Made by a program: the position numbers and the translations under genes. Below the pieces are notes generated by a model. The model ran no database searches. It worked only from the letters and a program-made list of their open reading frames with translations, and had not been told where the DNA came from. From Reticulitermes speratus (taxonomy: Eukaryota > Arthropoda > Insecta > Blattodea > Rhinotermitidae), in the NCBI GenBank assembly GCA_021186555.1, contig JAJKFL010000002.1:10043001-10107000 (forward strand): a stretch of DNA of 64,000 nucleotides, written 5' to 3'. Below, in pieces: positions 42,970 through 53,379 of the stretch (the stretch's first letter is position 1; each line of letters begins with the position of its first letter).

Positions 42970-43660
42970 AACCGTTTAAAGGTCGGTGGAAATTGTATGT
43001 ACCACCTACTATAACATTAACAAACTTCGCATTTTTCTATACATTGTAGTGTATTTGTATGTTACGTGTAGTGTCGTGCACCGCTGAGGTCACCGGCCCG
43101 TAAAAGCTGCCATTTTATTGTTGTCAGCACAGAAAGCATGCATGACGTTTTTGAGGAGATTCTGGTAAGAACAGTTGGAGAGTGAGTTGAGATGGGTGAC
43201 GACTCCGAGGTGGGCTCTTGGTGAGATTCACGAACTGAGGTGGCGGCGTGGAACCGAATTGTGCAGACGAGAAGGCCGACTGACATGCCTGGAGGACTGC
43301 TCGTGACTCTGCTCTGGGTGTTCGTATCCAGCGGCGGGTTCCCGTGGAGTGAGCAGACAATTAATATTTCTAGAGACAGTAAAAGAGCCGAGATAGGGGT
43401 CGCTTTGAGGGAAATGTAACTTTTTATCCGCAGCATCCGATGCTCAGGGGAATAATGACAATGTAAATAAACCTTATGTAAAGGGGTAATTTGTTAGTTA
43501 GTTAGTTTTAGTTCTCGACTTATTTAATTATATTTTGCTTGTGAATAAATTGTAGTTTATAGGTTCTCAGCTGTTTGGTTGCGTAAGGCAGTATTAGGTT
43601 ACGTGTTGGACCATAGCGAGGCGCCCTATTTTAATCCTTCCATAATACCCACGTCTCCAG
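42970..43660. other. No gene recognised; short signal-peptide-like frame
   Basis: A 44-codon + frame at 43285-43419 begins MPGGLLVTLLWVFVSSGG, hydrophobic like a secretion signal, but has no splice site, no recognised domain and a longer open frame on the opposite strand. It is not called a gene. Confidence 0.3.
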
Positions 43661-43667
43661 GCAGAGG

Positions 43668-44235
43668 ATTCTTAAAACCAGTAGCAGATACCTTAAAACC
43701 AGTAGCAATATAAACTACCCTTAAAACCAGTAGCAGATACCTTAAAACCAGTAGCATATACCTTAAAACCAGTAGCATTACCTAACAGTAGCAGCTAATA
43801 GCATACCTTAAAACCAGTAGCAGATACCTTAAAACCAGTGCATATACCTTAAAACCAGTAGCAGTACTTAAACCAGTAGCATATACTTAACAGTACTATA
43901 CTAACCAGTAGCGATACCTTAAAACCAGCAGATACCTAAAACCTAGATATACCTTAACAAGCTATACTTACCAGTACATATACTAAACCCGGAAACAACG
44001 AGCATACCCTTAAAACCAGTACATATACTTAAAACAGTAGCATATACCACGATACTAATACCATGATATACTTAAAACAGTAGATATACCTTAAACCTAG
44101 CATATACCTTAACAGTAGCATAACTAACCATAGCAGATACTAACTAGCATATCCTAAACCAGGATACTTAAAGCAGAACCTTAAACCAGTAGCAGTACCT
44201 ACTCTTACTAAACCGTAGCAGTACTTAACCGACAC
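43668..44235. repeat. Degenerating about 21-bp tandem array
   Basis: Units of the type CCTTAAAACCAGTAGCAGATA are regular at 43668-43870 and then progressively lose bases, especially from A runs and the CAGTAGC core, until the motif is hard to see. Most differences are deletions. Confidence 0.88.
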
Positions 44236-44264
44236 GCTAGCTTCACGGAGCTAGATCACATATC

Positions 44265-44700
44265 AAAATACCGATAGTCAATAGACTAGGTGTGGAGCCT
44301 ACAACCTGCAAGCTGTCCGATTCGGTAAGGGGCCCGGTACTTCGGGAGGGTTGTGCAAGGCGTCAAAACTATACCTGTCGGTTGAGGGCCCTCGGTGTGA
44401 GAGCCGGGCAACGACGGTATAGCATTACGTATGATTCTCAGAATAAGCAGTGATTAATTCCCTAAACAGCATTAACCTGTTTTATCTTTCGAATGAATGC
44501 GGACTGTTTTCTCTCTAAGGCAGGAATTAATTTATTTTTGTATAATTCAGGTGAACGTGAACCTTGAAGGTGCCCAATTTCCACATAGCACTGCATGTTT
44601 CTCATGCAGACCTCCTGACATTAACATTAGAGTTCCCGCCACCATGCAGCCCTCCCAACTCGATCAAAATGTTGTCCAAATGTAGCCTTCCCAATATAAC
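44265..44700. other. No gene recognised
   Basis: Unassigned; 44310-44420 is GC-rich (GGGGCCCGGTACTTCGGGAG) but matches nothing else here. Confidence 0.35.
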
Positions 44701-44714
44701 ACACATAATTCAGT

Positions 44715-44951
44715 AAAGCAATCCCATTACAGGCCCTTAGGGCTCCAGGAGGTCGAGGCTCCCAGGTTTTTAGACAATGGGCACATGAAGGTGGTAAGGT
44801 TGTCAGCCCTACGCACCGGCCGCCTTAACCCCCCCCCCCCCAAGGAAAGATTCCTGGTACTCATTTCTGTTACAGGCTGAGTCGACCCCAGGGCCATAGT
44901 GCGACCGAAACGATTATGTCAATGAAAAATTCCAGTGACACCATCGGGAAT
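44715..44951 (-). mobile_element. SINE-2, 5'-truncated, perfect 13-bp duplication
   Basis: CACATAATTCAGT flanks both sides (44702-44714, 44952-44964). The 5' truncation is within four bases of that at 42603. A C13 run at 44829-44841 replaces part of the body. Confidence 0.93.
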
Positions 44952-44969
44952 CACATAATTCAGTCCAGC

Positions 44970-45935
44970 GCCCAACCACTGTCCTCCGCTGCATACTCAG
45001 TGTATTTCCCCTACCATCACTTTGCCTTCTTCACTTTCCAACTCCCTACGTTACCCCCAATCTACCTTTACAAGAAGGACAAGCCGGCACTGCATTAAAT
45101 TTTCTCTTTCCTCTTTAATAAATTACTGTCACTCACTACATTTCTACCGTTTTCATTCCACTTCTTTTCTTCTTCAGTATTCAAAGGGTTAATTAAGCTC
45201 AAGGACAACTTCACCTTTTGCTTCACGTTCTAATAGTGTTAGCAGGTCCATTCAACAATCTTTCGTCCTTTCTGCTTGTAACGTTATTAATGCCCGTATT
45301 CCTGTCCCATAAATTAACATTGGTACTAGGCCGTTTTATACCACTTGGCGATAGCGTGTCTTCGGACTTTTTTGAGTATGGTTCTTTTTTACAGCGCCGC
45401 TGGAAGGTGTAATTGGATTTTCGAGCAGGAGTTATTGATAAAGGTAGATTTAATGTCAACATACAGACGCTATTCGAGCTGATACAGTCCATGAACACCA
45501 TGCACGTCCTAAATTAATCACTCGATTTGTTTCGTGTATAAGTCGCCTGATCACTGATGCCTACATTGACGACAGCTGTTTCTAATCCTTCTGATTTGCT
45601 TGCGCTCGGGTGAAGGAAAGGATGAACACGGTGGTGGAGTTAAGTCGGCCGCGTTTCCCCGCCCTGCCTAGACAGCACTCTTCTGGTCCTTTAACACCAG
45701 CAACCAATTGAATACCGAGAGAGAGAGACTCTTATATCATTGATACTTCGTACGTGACCCTTGGGCCGCGTGCGATCGGTCTTTTACTATTGTTCGGCCC
45801 ACGAAATGAACAGTGTTAAGTATTCAGTTCAGCGAAATTTTGTTCCGCTTGCGAAATCATGCGTTTTCAGTTTCATGTAGAATACTTGTGTACGAGCTGT
45901 CATTGCCCTCTGACGAGAGAAGAAAGAGGCAGTCG
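44970..45935. other. No gene recognised
   Basis: Unassigned intron sequence; only short frames. Confidence 0.35.
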
Positions 45936-45937
45936 TG

Positions 45938-45940
<3 letters not shown>

Positions 45941-45994
<54 letters not shown>
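45941..45994. repeat. (TG)27 microsatellite
   Basis: Uninterrupted TG dinucleotides. Confidence 0.97.
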
Positions 45995-45995
<1 letters not shown>

Positions 45996-46285
45996 CACAA
46001 AACTTTATTGTAATCAGCAAAATCTTAATTACGGTATTGTACTGAAATAATTGCTATTTTTTTCGACCAACGTGTCACTTCGAGGTAACTGTATTAAGTG
46101 CATGCAACACAAGCAGGGTGAACCAGCTTTTTCAAAGAAACCATCAACGGATTACTTTTTTGACTATAGATTGGATAAATTTCGATGTCGAATGTGAAGT
46201 TAATTAATTCTCTTTGCACTACGTCAAGCTGTGTTGTTTGACTTTGTAATAGTGCTTTCTTGATAAAACTGGGAATATAATAAAT

Positions 46286-46400
46286 TGTATATATATATAT
46301 ATACACCAACGTGTATTGCACAAAATTATAACTAGATAAACTTATCACTTAACCCGACACGTGTTTCGGCCCAAATGGGCCATCATCAGGGGTTGCTGGT
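46286..46400 (-). mobile_element. Hammerhead-ribozyme element (HHR-D), 3' part
   Basis: On the minus strand a complete hammerhead is followed by AAGTGATAAGTTTATC, then TGCAATACACGTTGGTG, whose GTTGGTG end matches the other elements (complement CACCAAC at 46304-46310), and a (TA)n run. No inverted partner arm is visible, so this copy is either 5'-truncated or organised differently. Confidence 0.65.
46350..46396 (-). ncRNA. Hammerhead ribozyme motif with canonical CTGATGA core
   Basis: Minus strand: stem I AACCC/GGGTT, core CTGATGA (46389-46383), extra T, stem II GGCCC/GGGCC closing ATTT, GAAA (46367-46364), stem III AC-ACGT-GT, cleavage between positions 46356 and 46355. It has the most usual core heptamer of all copies here. 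Confidence 0.78.
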
Positions 46401-46404
46401 TTGT

Positions 46405-47095
46405 ATGCTTCACTGTACACTTCCTTTGGTATTGTTAAGAGTTGTAATTTTGCTGGTGATATGGTTGGAACACTGGAACCGCGTGCACTACACTTATTTA
46501 CTGGTGATGTAGTAGGTGATCGGAACGTAGGGTGTAGAAAGCTGCCAGGTGCGGCTGACCGTGGATGGGGTCGAAATGGAGTCCTGTTGTTGTGTCGCGT
46601 TGTGGCGAAGGTGATGTTCTATGCGGTGCTGTTGGGTTGTTTAGTCGTTGTCTTTGCAGGTTGAGCGGGTTTTCTGCATCTTGATATCTGCGGCTGGCAA
46701 TATAATATTGAATGTGTACTGACTTTACGTTTCACTTATACGTTATGGTTCCTGTAGCTTTCTAAATTGCAGCACCTAGGAGCTGCGGCCAAACTTACTC
46801 CCCACTAACCGCGCTGGAAGGGTGTACCACTGCTGTAGGCGGAACGAAAGGCAAAATACGAGTAGAAGTGGCAGCTAGTGGGATATTTTAGTAAAGAGTT
46901 AATGAGACTTACTGAACCACGGTTGAAATTTGGAAGTCAGGGAAATACTGAGCAGGATTCAGGGACAGCAGTCAGTCAATTAAAACAAAAGCAACCCATT
47001 GGCCTGCATACACCATAGGCACTCTTAGGGTTGGTTGCGATGATCTGGACTTGTAGCACGCATGGGAAAGAAGACATGAATACTGAATGTATGTA
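46405..47095. other. No gene recognised
   Basis: Unassigned intron sequence. By position it could include the body of the HHR-D element on the minus strand, but no coding is seen. Confidence 0.35.
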
Positions 47096-47099
47096 GGAA

Positions 47100-47380
47100 G
47101 GGAGAGAAGATTAGTGTTGGAATGAGAAGGAGACTGTAAGAGGAATGGACACGTTGCACGGTTCGGAAAGAGTAGAAATGCATGCAGAATTTTATTGGGA
47201 AAGTCAGACGGAGAAGAACATTTTGGGCATAGATGGGAGGGTAATATTAGAAATTATGTTTAAAAACAGAATGTGGGGGTGTCGGCCGGATGCAAATACA
47301 TCGTGCAGGTCTTGGGGTGACACTGTAATGTACCTTCGCAGTTTTAAGAGCAGGGAATTTGCCTAAGTAAGTAAATTTTA
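47100..47380 (+). pseudogene. LINE-A 3' end, eroded
   Basis: TGGGAGGGTAATATTAGAAA corresponds to the RWE.NIK codons of LINE-A. AATGTACCTTCGCAG then AGCAGGGAATTTG corresponds to the stop-codon region and 3' UTR (AATGAACCTTCGG, GCGGGAAATTTC in better copies). Multiple frameshifts. Confidence 0.55.
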
Positions 47381-47384
47381 AAGA

Positions 47385-48340
47385 AAAACATTGATCCGTG
47401 GGGAACTTATGATGCTGATTGGTCCTAGAGTTTTGAAGATTAGTCCATGTTTGATCCCTGTGCATTCGCTGCAGTGGAAACTGTTTTTTTAAACATACAG
47501 TAGACACGATTCTTACAGTAAATAAATTATTAATGATGCTTCTTATGTCAGAAGATGTAATGCAGAAGTTAATGCGGGCTTTCCTACGAAATGTAATAGC
47601 TTGTTTCTGCTCGCAAAACGATAAGAAATATTTTATGCTTAAACGGTTATTCCGAGAAGCCATTTATGTGTCTAAATTGTTTGCTAAATTAATATTCCGA
47701 TTCTTTAGTATGACATGTGTGCATTCGTGGTGCCTTTCATGTCACTGAAGCATATCATCATCATCATCATCATCATCTTATTCTTATTCGTGGATTAGTC
47801 GCCAGTGGCCTGTTTTGCTCGCACTGGGATTATTCTTGATAAACCCAGCTTTCAGTCCGGTGTTCAGTGCCTCTTTGTGTCCGTTTAACGCTCTGTCGTC
47901 TTAGCCTAGCATGCAAGAATATATGTCCATAGTTACGCATTTCTGATCTTTACTGGGATATCGTGAAAGACATTTAGATTCAGTAGGATGGCGCCACATG
48001 CCCAGTACAATAGTGGATAGATATCCCTAAGGAATTTATCGGTGACAGAATAATTCTGAATGGATTTTGGCCACCCAAGATTTTAACATCTTTGACTTTT
48101 TATGGGATTTTGTGACAGGATCGCGTGTTCCATACCAATCCAGGAAATATAATACGACTGAAAATGATTGTTGAAGATGCCGTGAGCGGTATCACGGCAT
48201 AAAATCTTAACACGCATATCCCTGAACACGGGAAAGAGGACTGATGCATGTGTTCAGAGCACTGGAGGATATTCCCAGCATGTTTTGTGAACACTCATTT
48301 AAATTTTACGTTTGATGACGTAAGAGAAAAACATTCTACA
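47385..48340. other. No gene recognised; (ATC)n at 47757-47777
   Basis: A short ATC array is the only feature recognised. Confidence 0.35.
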
Positions 48341-48344
48341 GGTT

Positions 48345-48534
48345 AATGTCACAAATTCACCAACACGTGCACCTTTTACTATTAAAAATTAATAGTTGTT
48401 AAATCGCCCGTGATGATGGCCGATTAACCGACCGAAACATATGTAAAAGGGCATTTTAACAACTATTAATTTTTAATAGTAAAAGGTGCATGTGTTGGTG
48501 AATTTGTGACATTGTTTGTTAAACATGCACGGTG
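48345..48534 (+). mobile_element. Hammerhead-type palindrome (HHR-E), 59-bp arms
   Basis: Arms 48345-48403 and 48455-48513 are reverse complements with a single mismatch, and contain CACCAAC (48358-48364). The 51-base spacer holds a decayed hammerhead: GTGATGA (C3 to G), stem II with one mismatch, GAAA (48434-48437), AC-ATAT-GT, and TA at the cleavage site. ATGCACGGTG follows at 48525-48534 as in the other elements. Confidence 0.82.
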
Positions 48535-48693
48535 TAAACAATGCTAAGTATTCTACAGGTTATTTGTGTATGATTTGAAGTGGATCATTCTGTATTTATG
48601 TATGATTTTAAATGGATCATTCCTTATTTCTTTTGTTAATTTCACGTAATATCTAGCCCTTTGAAGTATGGAGTGACAGAGTTTACTAAAAGT

Positions 48694-48882
48694 TTAAAAA
48701 TATTCGGCCCAAACAAAACTATTTAGTTCTCACGAAACCAGCTACATGTTTCGGCTAAAATATATCCATTATCAGGCTGATTACGATTCAGCCTGATAAT
48801 GGCTATATTTTAGCCGAAACGTGTAGCTGATTTCCTTGAGAACTTAATAGTTGTGTTTGGGCTGAATATTTGTGTACTTTTT
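48694..48882. mobile_element. Near-continuous palindrome with two hammerhead-like cores (HHR-F)
   Basis: Arms 48694-48782 and 48787-48877 are inverted copies at roughly 85-90 percent. The right arm (+) has TCAGC/GCTGA stem I, CTGATAA (G8 to A), stem II GGCTA/TAGCC, GAAA 48816-48819, and TA at the cleavage position; the left arm has the same on the minus strand. Loss of core G8 implies no activity. Confidence 0.7.
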
Positions 48883-48884
48883 AA

Positions 48885-49195
48885 TTGTACTGTAAACACA
48901 ACGGGGATGATTCATCTTAAGACTGACAGAGTTTTAATTAATCTCAACAGGCTCAGTGCTTAAGAATTCATTCTTTGTTACGAGGTCAAGTTGCTGAATG
49001 CTGTTTAGAAAAATAATGTATATTTATTGTAAGAATAATAGGAACACATCAATAGATTATGCGGGCAAAATTTAGATCCTTCTGACGTTGATATAGCCAC
49101 TGTGATTTAGAGGGTCATGTGCGTGTTGGCTGCTTCAGAGGGCACAAAGTTGTTCGTAACTGTAATAATTCAATTCGGTTCATCTCAATGTAGTA
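48885..49195. other. No gene recognised
   Basis: Unassigned intron sequence. Confidence 0.35.
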
Positions 49196-49196
49196 A

Positions 49197-49545
49197 CCCT
49201 TTAAATCGTACTGGATACTGTATATACCACCAAGTTTAACATCAGTAACTTATATATTCTGGCCACACAGTGCTTTTGTGTTTTTGTATGAATCTCAGAA
49301 CAAACAACCAATCTTTACCAATACAGTATTAACTGATTTGTTTTCAATTTTGTGTCGCCTTGAACATCCCGCTGTGTTGTATATATTACAATGTAGTTAT
49401 CAATCACCATCTGTGTTAACTTGTTGTGTTTTATCAGACATAACAAATAGCTGTGTTGATGGTGTTGATAACTGCCTTGGCTGGTTTTTTGTAACCGAGA
49501 CGGGGTGTGTTTACTGCGCGGTATGTAATTCAGATCTGTTTTAGT
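49197..49545. repeat. Dispersed repeat Y, longest copy
   Basis: It begins AACCCTTTAAATCG and ends near GAGACGGGGTGTGTTTACTG with GCGGTATGTAATTC. Both ends have relatives elsewhere in the window (41649, 61606, 63700, 7842). No coding or clear inverted termini. Confidence 0.4.
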
Positions 49546-49550
49546 TTTGG

Positions 49551-49860
49551 GCCGGGGTAGCGCAGTCGGTATAGCGACTCGCTACGGCCTGGACGGTCCG
49601 GGGATCGAATCCGGTGGGGGCGAAATTTTCCGCAGCCGTCCAGACCGGCACTGGGACCCACCCAGCCCCCTATACAATGGGTACCGGGTCTCTTTCTCGG
49701 GGGTAAAGCGGCCGGGGCGTGGAGTTCACCAGCCACCCTCATCTAGTGCCAGGGTTAAAGAAATCGTAGAACTATACTTCTACTCCCCCTCTGGGCTTTC
49801 ATGGCCCGGTCTAGGGAGAACTTTACTTTACTTTACTTTACTTTACTTTACTTTACTTTA
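49551..49860 (+). mobile_element. SINE-1, full length, with (ACTTT)n tail
   Basis: A box TAGCGCAGTCGGTATAGCG, B box GGGGATCGAATCCGG, complete body and seven ACTTT units (49825-49859). It is among the least diverged SINE-1 copies. Confidence 0.92.
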
Positions 49861-49864
49861 GTCT

Positions 49865-50116
49865 TTAAAGGAATAAGGAGCTTGAAAACAGCAAGAGAAA
49901 TCCTGTTTACAGGCAGAACACTGACAATAAATAATTCATAAGATATACATTATCTACATACATTAGAACATCGTACACACATTACAAAAACATCCACACC
50001 TTAAAAAAGCATATGTTATAAAAAATAAAATACACAATAAAAACAAGTTATATACACGAAAAGACACTCTTTGAGTATTAGTATATTAAATTATGTCCGT
50101 AACGAAATAAGTACGC

Positions 50117-50148
<32 letters not shown>

Positions 50149-50530
50149 TACTGCAATTGGGTTTTCACCCGGTGGCAGTAGTCCTTACACTAGTACACAC
50201 AATACAAATGGACATATAATATACATAAAAATAACAATACAAAACAAACTATACACAATTACAAAACAAAATACATACAGTAAATACAAGTACATACATT
50301 AGAACATCGTACACACATTACAAAAACATCCACACCTTAAAAAAGCATCCACTCCTTACCAAAGCATCCATACCTTACAAAAACATCCACATCTTACAAA
50401 TACATCCACACCTTACAAAAACACCCATACACATACAAAAAAAAAATACATACAGTAAATACAAATACACACATTAGAACATTAGTGTCAATAAATATAA
50501 TTATTCCTGCAGACAGCATTAGCCGCAGAA
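49865..50530 (-). mobile_element. LINE 3' end with (ATT)n tail and internal 58-bp direct repeat
   Basis: The (ATT)n run at 50119-50149 abuts TACTGCAATTGGGTTTTCAC, which on the minus strand reads as a LINE 3' UTR end plus (TAA)n tail. A perfect 58-base direct repeat (49955-50012 and 50291-50348) lies on either side, and its start recurs near 50465. AT-rich with ACA units; no coding. Confidence 0.5.
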
Positions 50531-50588
50531 ACACGTCTGGCTGAGGGACTGAACTTTACGTGACGCAGAACACCAACTACAGAATAAT

Positions 50589-51395
50589 CTCTGCGGTGGC
50601 GCAGTTGGTTGAGGCACTGCGCTTCAAGCCGGAAGGTCGCGGGTTCGATTCCCGATGTTGTCATTGGAATTTTTCATTGACATAATCCTTTCGGTCGCAC
50701 TATGGCCCTGGGGTCGACTCAGCCTCTAACAGAAATAAGTACTAGGAATATTTCCTGGGGGGTAAAGGCGGTCGGTGCGTAGGGCTGACAACCTTACCAC
50801 CTTTTTGTGCCGATTGTCTAGAACAGTGGTATACAACCTTTTTTAGTTCGCGTACCCCCACATATAATTTTTCTTCAACTTTGTACCCGCAAAGTTGTTG
50901 GTACATAATTAACGTTACACACAGTCTACAATCTACATCTAAAATAATGTATTAAAGAATAAGTTTTAAATGAGAAAAAGAAGATTCAAGCTATTAAGTA
51001 ACAAATATATTATTGCAAATCATATAAAAATTAATAAAGGAAGAAAGGTATTTTAGAAAAGCAAAATTATATACACTATGTGGAATAAAATGTAACTAGC
51101 CGTCCATATAAGAATCGCATAAAGGGGAGAGAAAAAATGGCGCTCCCAAATCGCATGTCGTTACGTCCGGGTCTCTTGTGGCTAACCCTAAATCTGGCCC
51201 TCATTATTCAGTGTTTATCATGAAATAATATATTTATCTTTTTTAAATTTTATGTACCCCTAAAATGTCTTCGCGTACCCCCATGGGTACGCGTACCCCA
51301 GGTTGAATACCACTGGTCTAGAAACCTGGGAGTCTGAACCTCCTGGAACTCTAAGGGCCTGTCCAGGCCTGTAATGGGATTGCCTTACCTTCTAC
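50589..51395 (+). mobile_element. SINE-2 with complete tRNA head, split by a hAT MITE
   Basis: A box TGGCGCAGTTGGTTGAGG and B box CGGGTTCGATTCCCG are followed by the body to GATTGTCTAGAA at 50823. It resumes at 51316 and ends with the GGCCTGTAATGGGATTGCC block and CCTTACCTT tail. It is the only copy here with an intact head, so it is the family reference. Confidence 0.9.
50824..51315 (+). mobile_element. hAT MITE M2, 492 bp, perfect 8-bp duplication
   Basis: The ends CAGTGGTATACAACC and GGTTGAATACCACTG are inverted with one mismatch; subterminal CGCGTACCCC also appears in both ends. GTCTAGAA flanks it at 50816-50823 and 51316-51323. It has no coding capacity. It is younger than the SINE-2 it interrupts. 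Confidence 0.95.
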
Positions 51396-51409
51396 TTAAT
51401 TATTCATCA

Positions 51410-51657
51410 CCTCATCAAGACAATTCCGTGCAGTCTTAACGTCAAAACTAGGTGGAAGTGAGTGACCAGTTTCATGCTCCGACCGCGTTTTTCACGGGGG
51501 AGTTTGTCCGTGCCCATATAGGAGGCTAGGTAGGAGCGAGGGCCGCTCTGCAGGATTTGGAGAACGCAAAGATCTCCGGCCGTGATGCGGATCAAATTCT
51601 GATTTCTCCTTCGAAATCGTAGCCTAGTCACCATACTGACTGAGCTACCCCTCTCCC
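51410..51657 (-). mobile_element. SINE-1 relic
   Basis: Minus strand: GGGGTAGCTCAGTCAGTATG, an eroded B box (AATTTGATCCGC), CTACCTAGCCTCCTATATGG, AAACTCCCCCGTGAAAAACG. The SINE-1 order is kept with many substitutions. Confidence 0.65.
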
Positions 51658-51719
51658 TTAATTTTCGTTAAATATTAAACGAGTTAGAGGATGTTTAAAA
51701 TGAATCTTGTAAATGTCAA

Positions 51720-52075
51720 CGAGGTCTGAATTTTTTTTTTTTTTGGGCACGTGTAAATTATTTTGCGTGACGAAGTATTTTAGAAGGTCGACAAATTCGG
51801 TTTGCGCTTCATGTATAATAGCAGTTTGTAAGACACCGATAAGAATCGGAACTCTTCTTATATATTTTACAGCAGTTTCCAATCTAAAATTTCATCGAAA
51901 TCTTTTCTGTAGTTTTGAAGCTTAAGTAGTCCAACAGACACACGGACAGGATCTCACCTTTATGCTTTCACTTCACCCTGCGCAAAGAATTGCCTTTGTT
52001 GTTTTGGGTTGAGCTGTGTGGGAGCGTGTTGTGTGCGTGGAGAGATCAGAGACGTACACAAAATTCTGGCCGTTA
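51720..52075. other. No gene recognised
   Basis: 51885-51950 resembles the retroelement-like AAATTTCATCGAAATC plus ACAGACACACGGACAGG pattern; otherwise unassigned. Confidence 0.35.
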
Positions 52076-52079
52076 ATCC

Positions 52080-52560
52080 TGAATGGAAGATACCTTATAA
52101 GAACTGGAGATAGCTGGGAGGGTAATATTAAAATGGATGTTAATATAAATTATAATGGAAATATGTGGCCCGATTCATGGGACTCATTTTAAGAGGTTAA
52201 AACTTTTGTTACCATCTTATTAAATTTTCGGTGTCCATAAAGAATGAATTTGACTATCTGAACGACTTCTAACTCCTCAAGAAGGATTTTGCTACGTGGA
52301 GGTCAGTCGTTAGCTATTTATTTGATTGGTTAGTCAGTCCTTTAGGTAACGATTTGGTTGGTTAGTCATTTGGCTAATTTTTTGGTTGGTTGTTTAGTTA
52401 ATTATTTGGATGCTTGGTGATTTAGTTATGTTTGGTTGGTTAGTCAGTCATTCAGTTAATCATGTGGTTGGTTAGTTATTTAGTTAATTATTTGGCTTGT
52501 TAATTATTTAGTGAATTATTTAATTGGTTATTAAGTAGTTTAGTTAATGTGGTTGGTTAC
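52080..52560 (+). pseudogene. LINE-A ORF2 remnant with expanded (GTTA/GGTT)n tail
   Basis: GCTGGGAGGGTAATATTAAA encodes WEGNIKMD, the LINE-A signature, at 52114-52140, followed by an eroded C-terminus. The 250-base tract 52315-52560 of GGTTGGTTAGTCA-like words is a grown and degraded version of the family's 3' tail. Confidence 0.65.
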
Positions 52561-52564
52561 TCAG

Positions 52565-53340
52565 TGAGCCAGCAGTGACCAACATGTTTTATATATTGAC
52601 ATTTTATTCGTACAATGAACTTTGGCCACCATATGCTTTTATCATTTAATTAATCTGTACACGTGTCGACGCATTACATCATGTAAAATGAAGTAGAGGA
52701 TGTACTGATACAGAACACGGCGCGTCATAATAATGTAACACTAGCTAATATGCTACAGCAGTTGCTTCAGTAGCTAAATGTTAGAAATGTGACATCACAG
52801 ATAAATCAGAGCATGTGATTAATGGTTTGGTGACGTCTTTACTTTGAATGAATCTTCGCCAAGTTTGGTTCGTAATCAGCGAAGCACGCTGACAACCTTT
52901 CAAGACACAGTAGTTACTCTGTAACACCTACTTTAATGTTAAAAACTTTGAATTTTCCCCCCCAGATAGATATATGTGTATATACGCACTCGTATTTCGT
53001 ACGATTCTCGGAATAAAGGGTGATTATTTCCCCATTTGTCTTTGTAATGGACACACAGTGTTTTCTGTGAAAAAAACTGAATTTTTTATTTTAAATGGTA
53101 TTTATAAATTCTTTATAAACACGACACATCTCCATTACATAGACCAACCGGTTGATGCTGTTTTTTCCTGAGAAACAGATGAACACAGATAGCGAACTTT
53201 TTGAAAAAATACAGAGATTTTGTATGCTAATTCTGGTGGTACATGATAATAACCAGTGTGCCTGTAGGGCTAAAGATCATTTGGTCAGTTTGAGAATATT
53301 CTTTAATAAAATGCGAAATTTCAGTCCTCTGCCGCGGTAT
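52565..53340. other. No gene recognised; weak repeat Y wording at 53030-53170
   Basis: TTTGTAATGGACACACAGTG and TCCATTACATAGACCAACCG echo 63735-63760 (TCCATTACAAAGACCAACGA). Confidence 0.35.
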
Positions 53341-53379
53341 AGTTGAGGCCTTTGCTACGCGGCGTAGGTTGGCAGCTGG

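Noticed and set aside
43285..43419. Small secreted-peptide gene (MPGGLLVTLLWVF start)
   Set aside because: Only 44 codons, no splice sites, no recognised family, and the opposite strand is open over a longer span. A chance hydrophobic frame is as likely.
43062..43436. 124-codon minus-strand gene
   Set aside because: No domain, no codon pattern, no supporting splice or polyadenylation context.
45829..46050. Cys-Val or Thr-His repeat proteins
   Set aside because: Translation of the (TG)n microsatellite.
50589..50660. tRNA gene
   Set aside because: A and B boxes are present here and in the heads at 18017, 28925, 37966 (minus), 49551 and 63012 (minus), but no complete cloverleaf with a paired acceptor stem is seen and each is joined to a repeated body. 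They are SINE heads.
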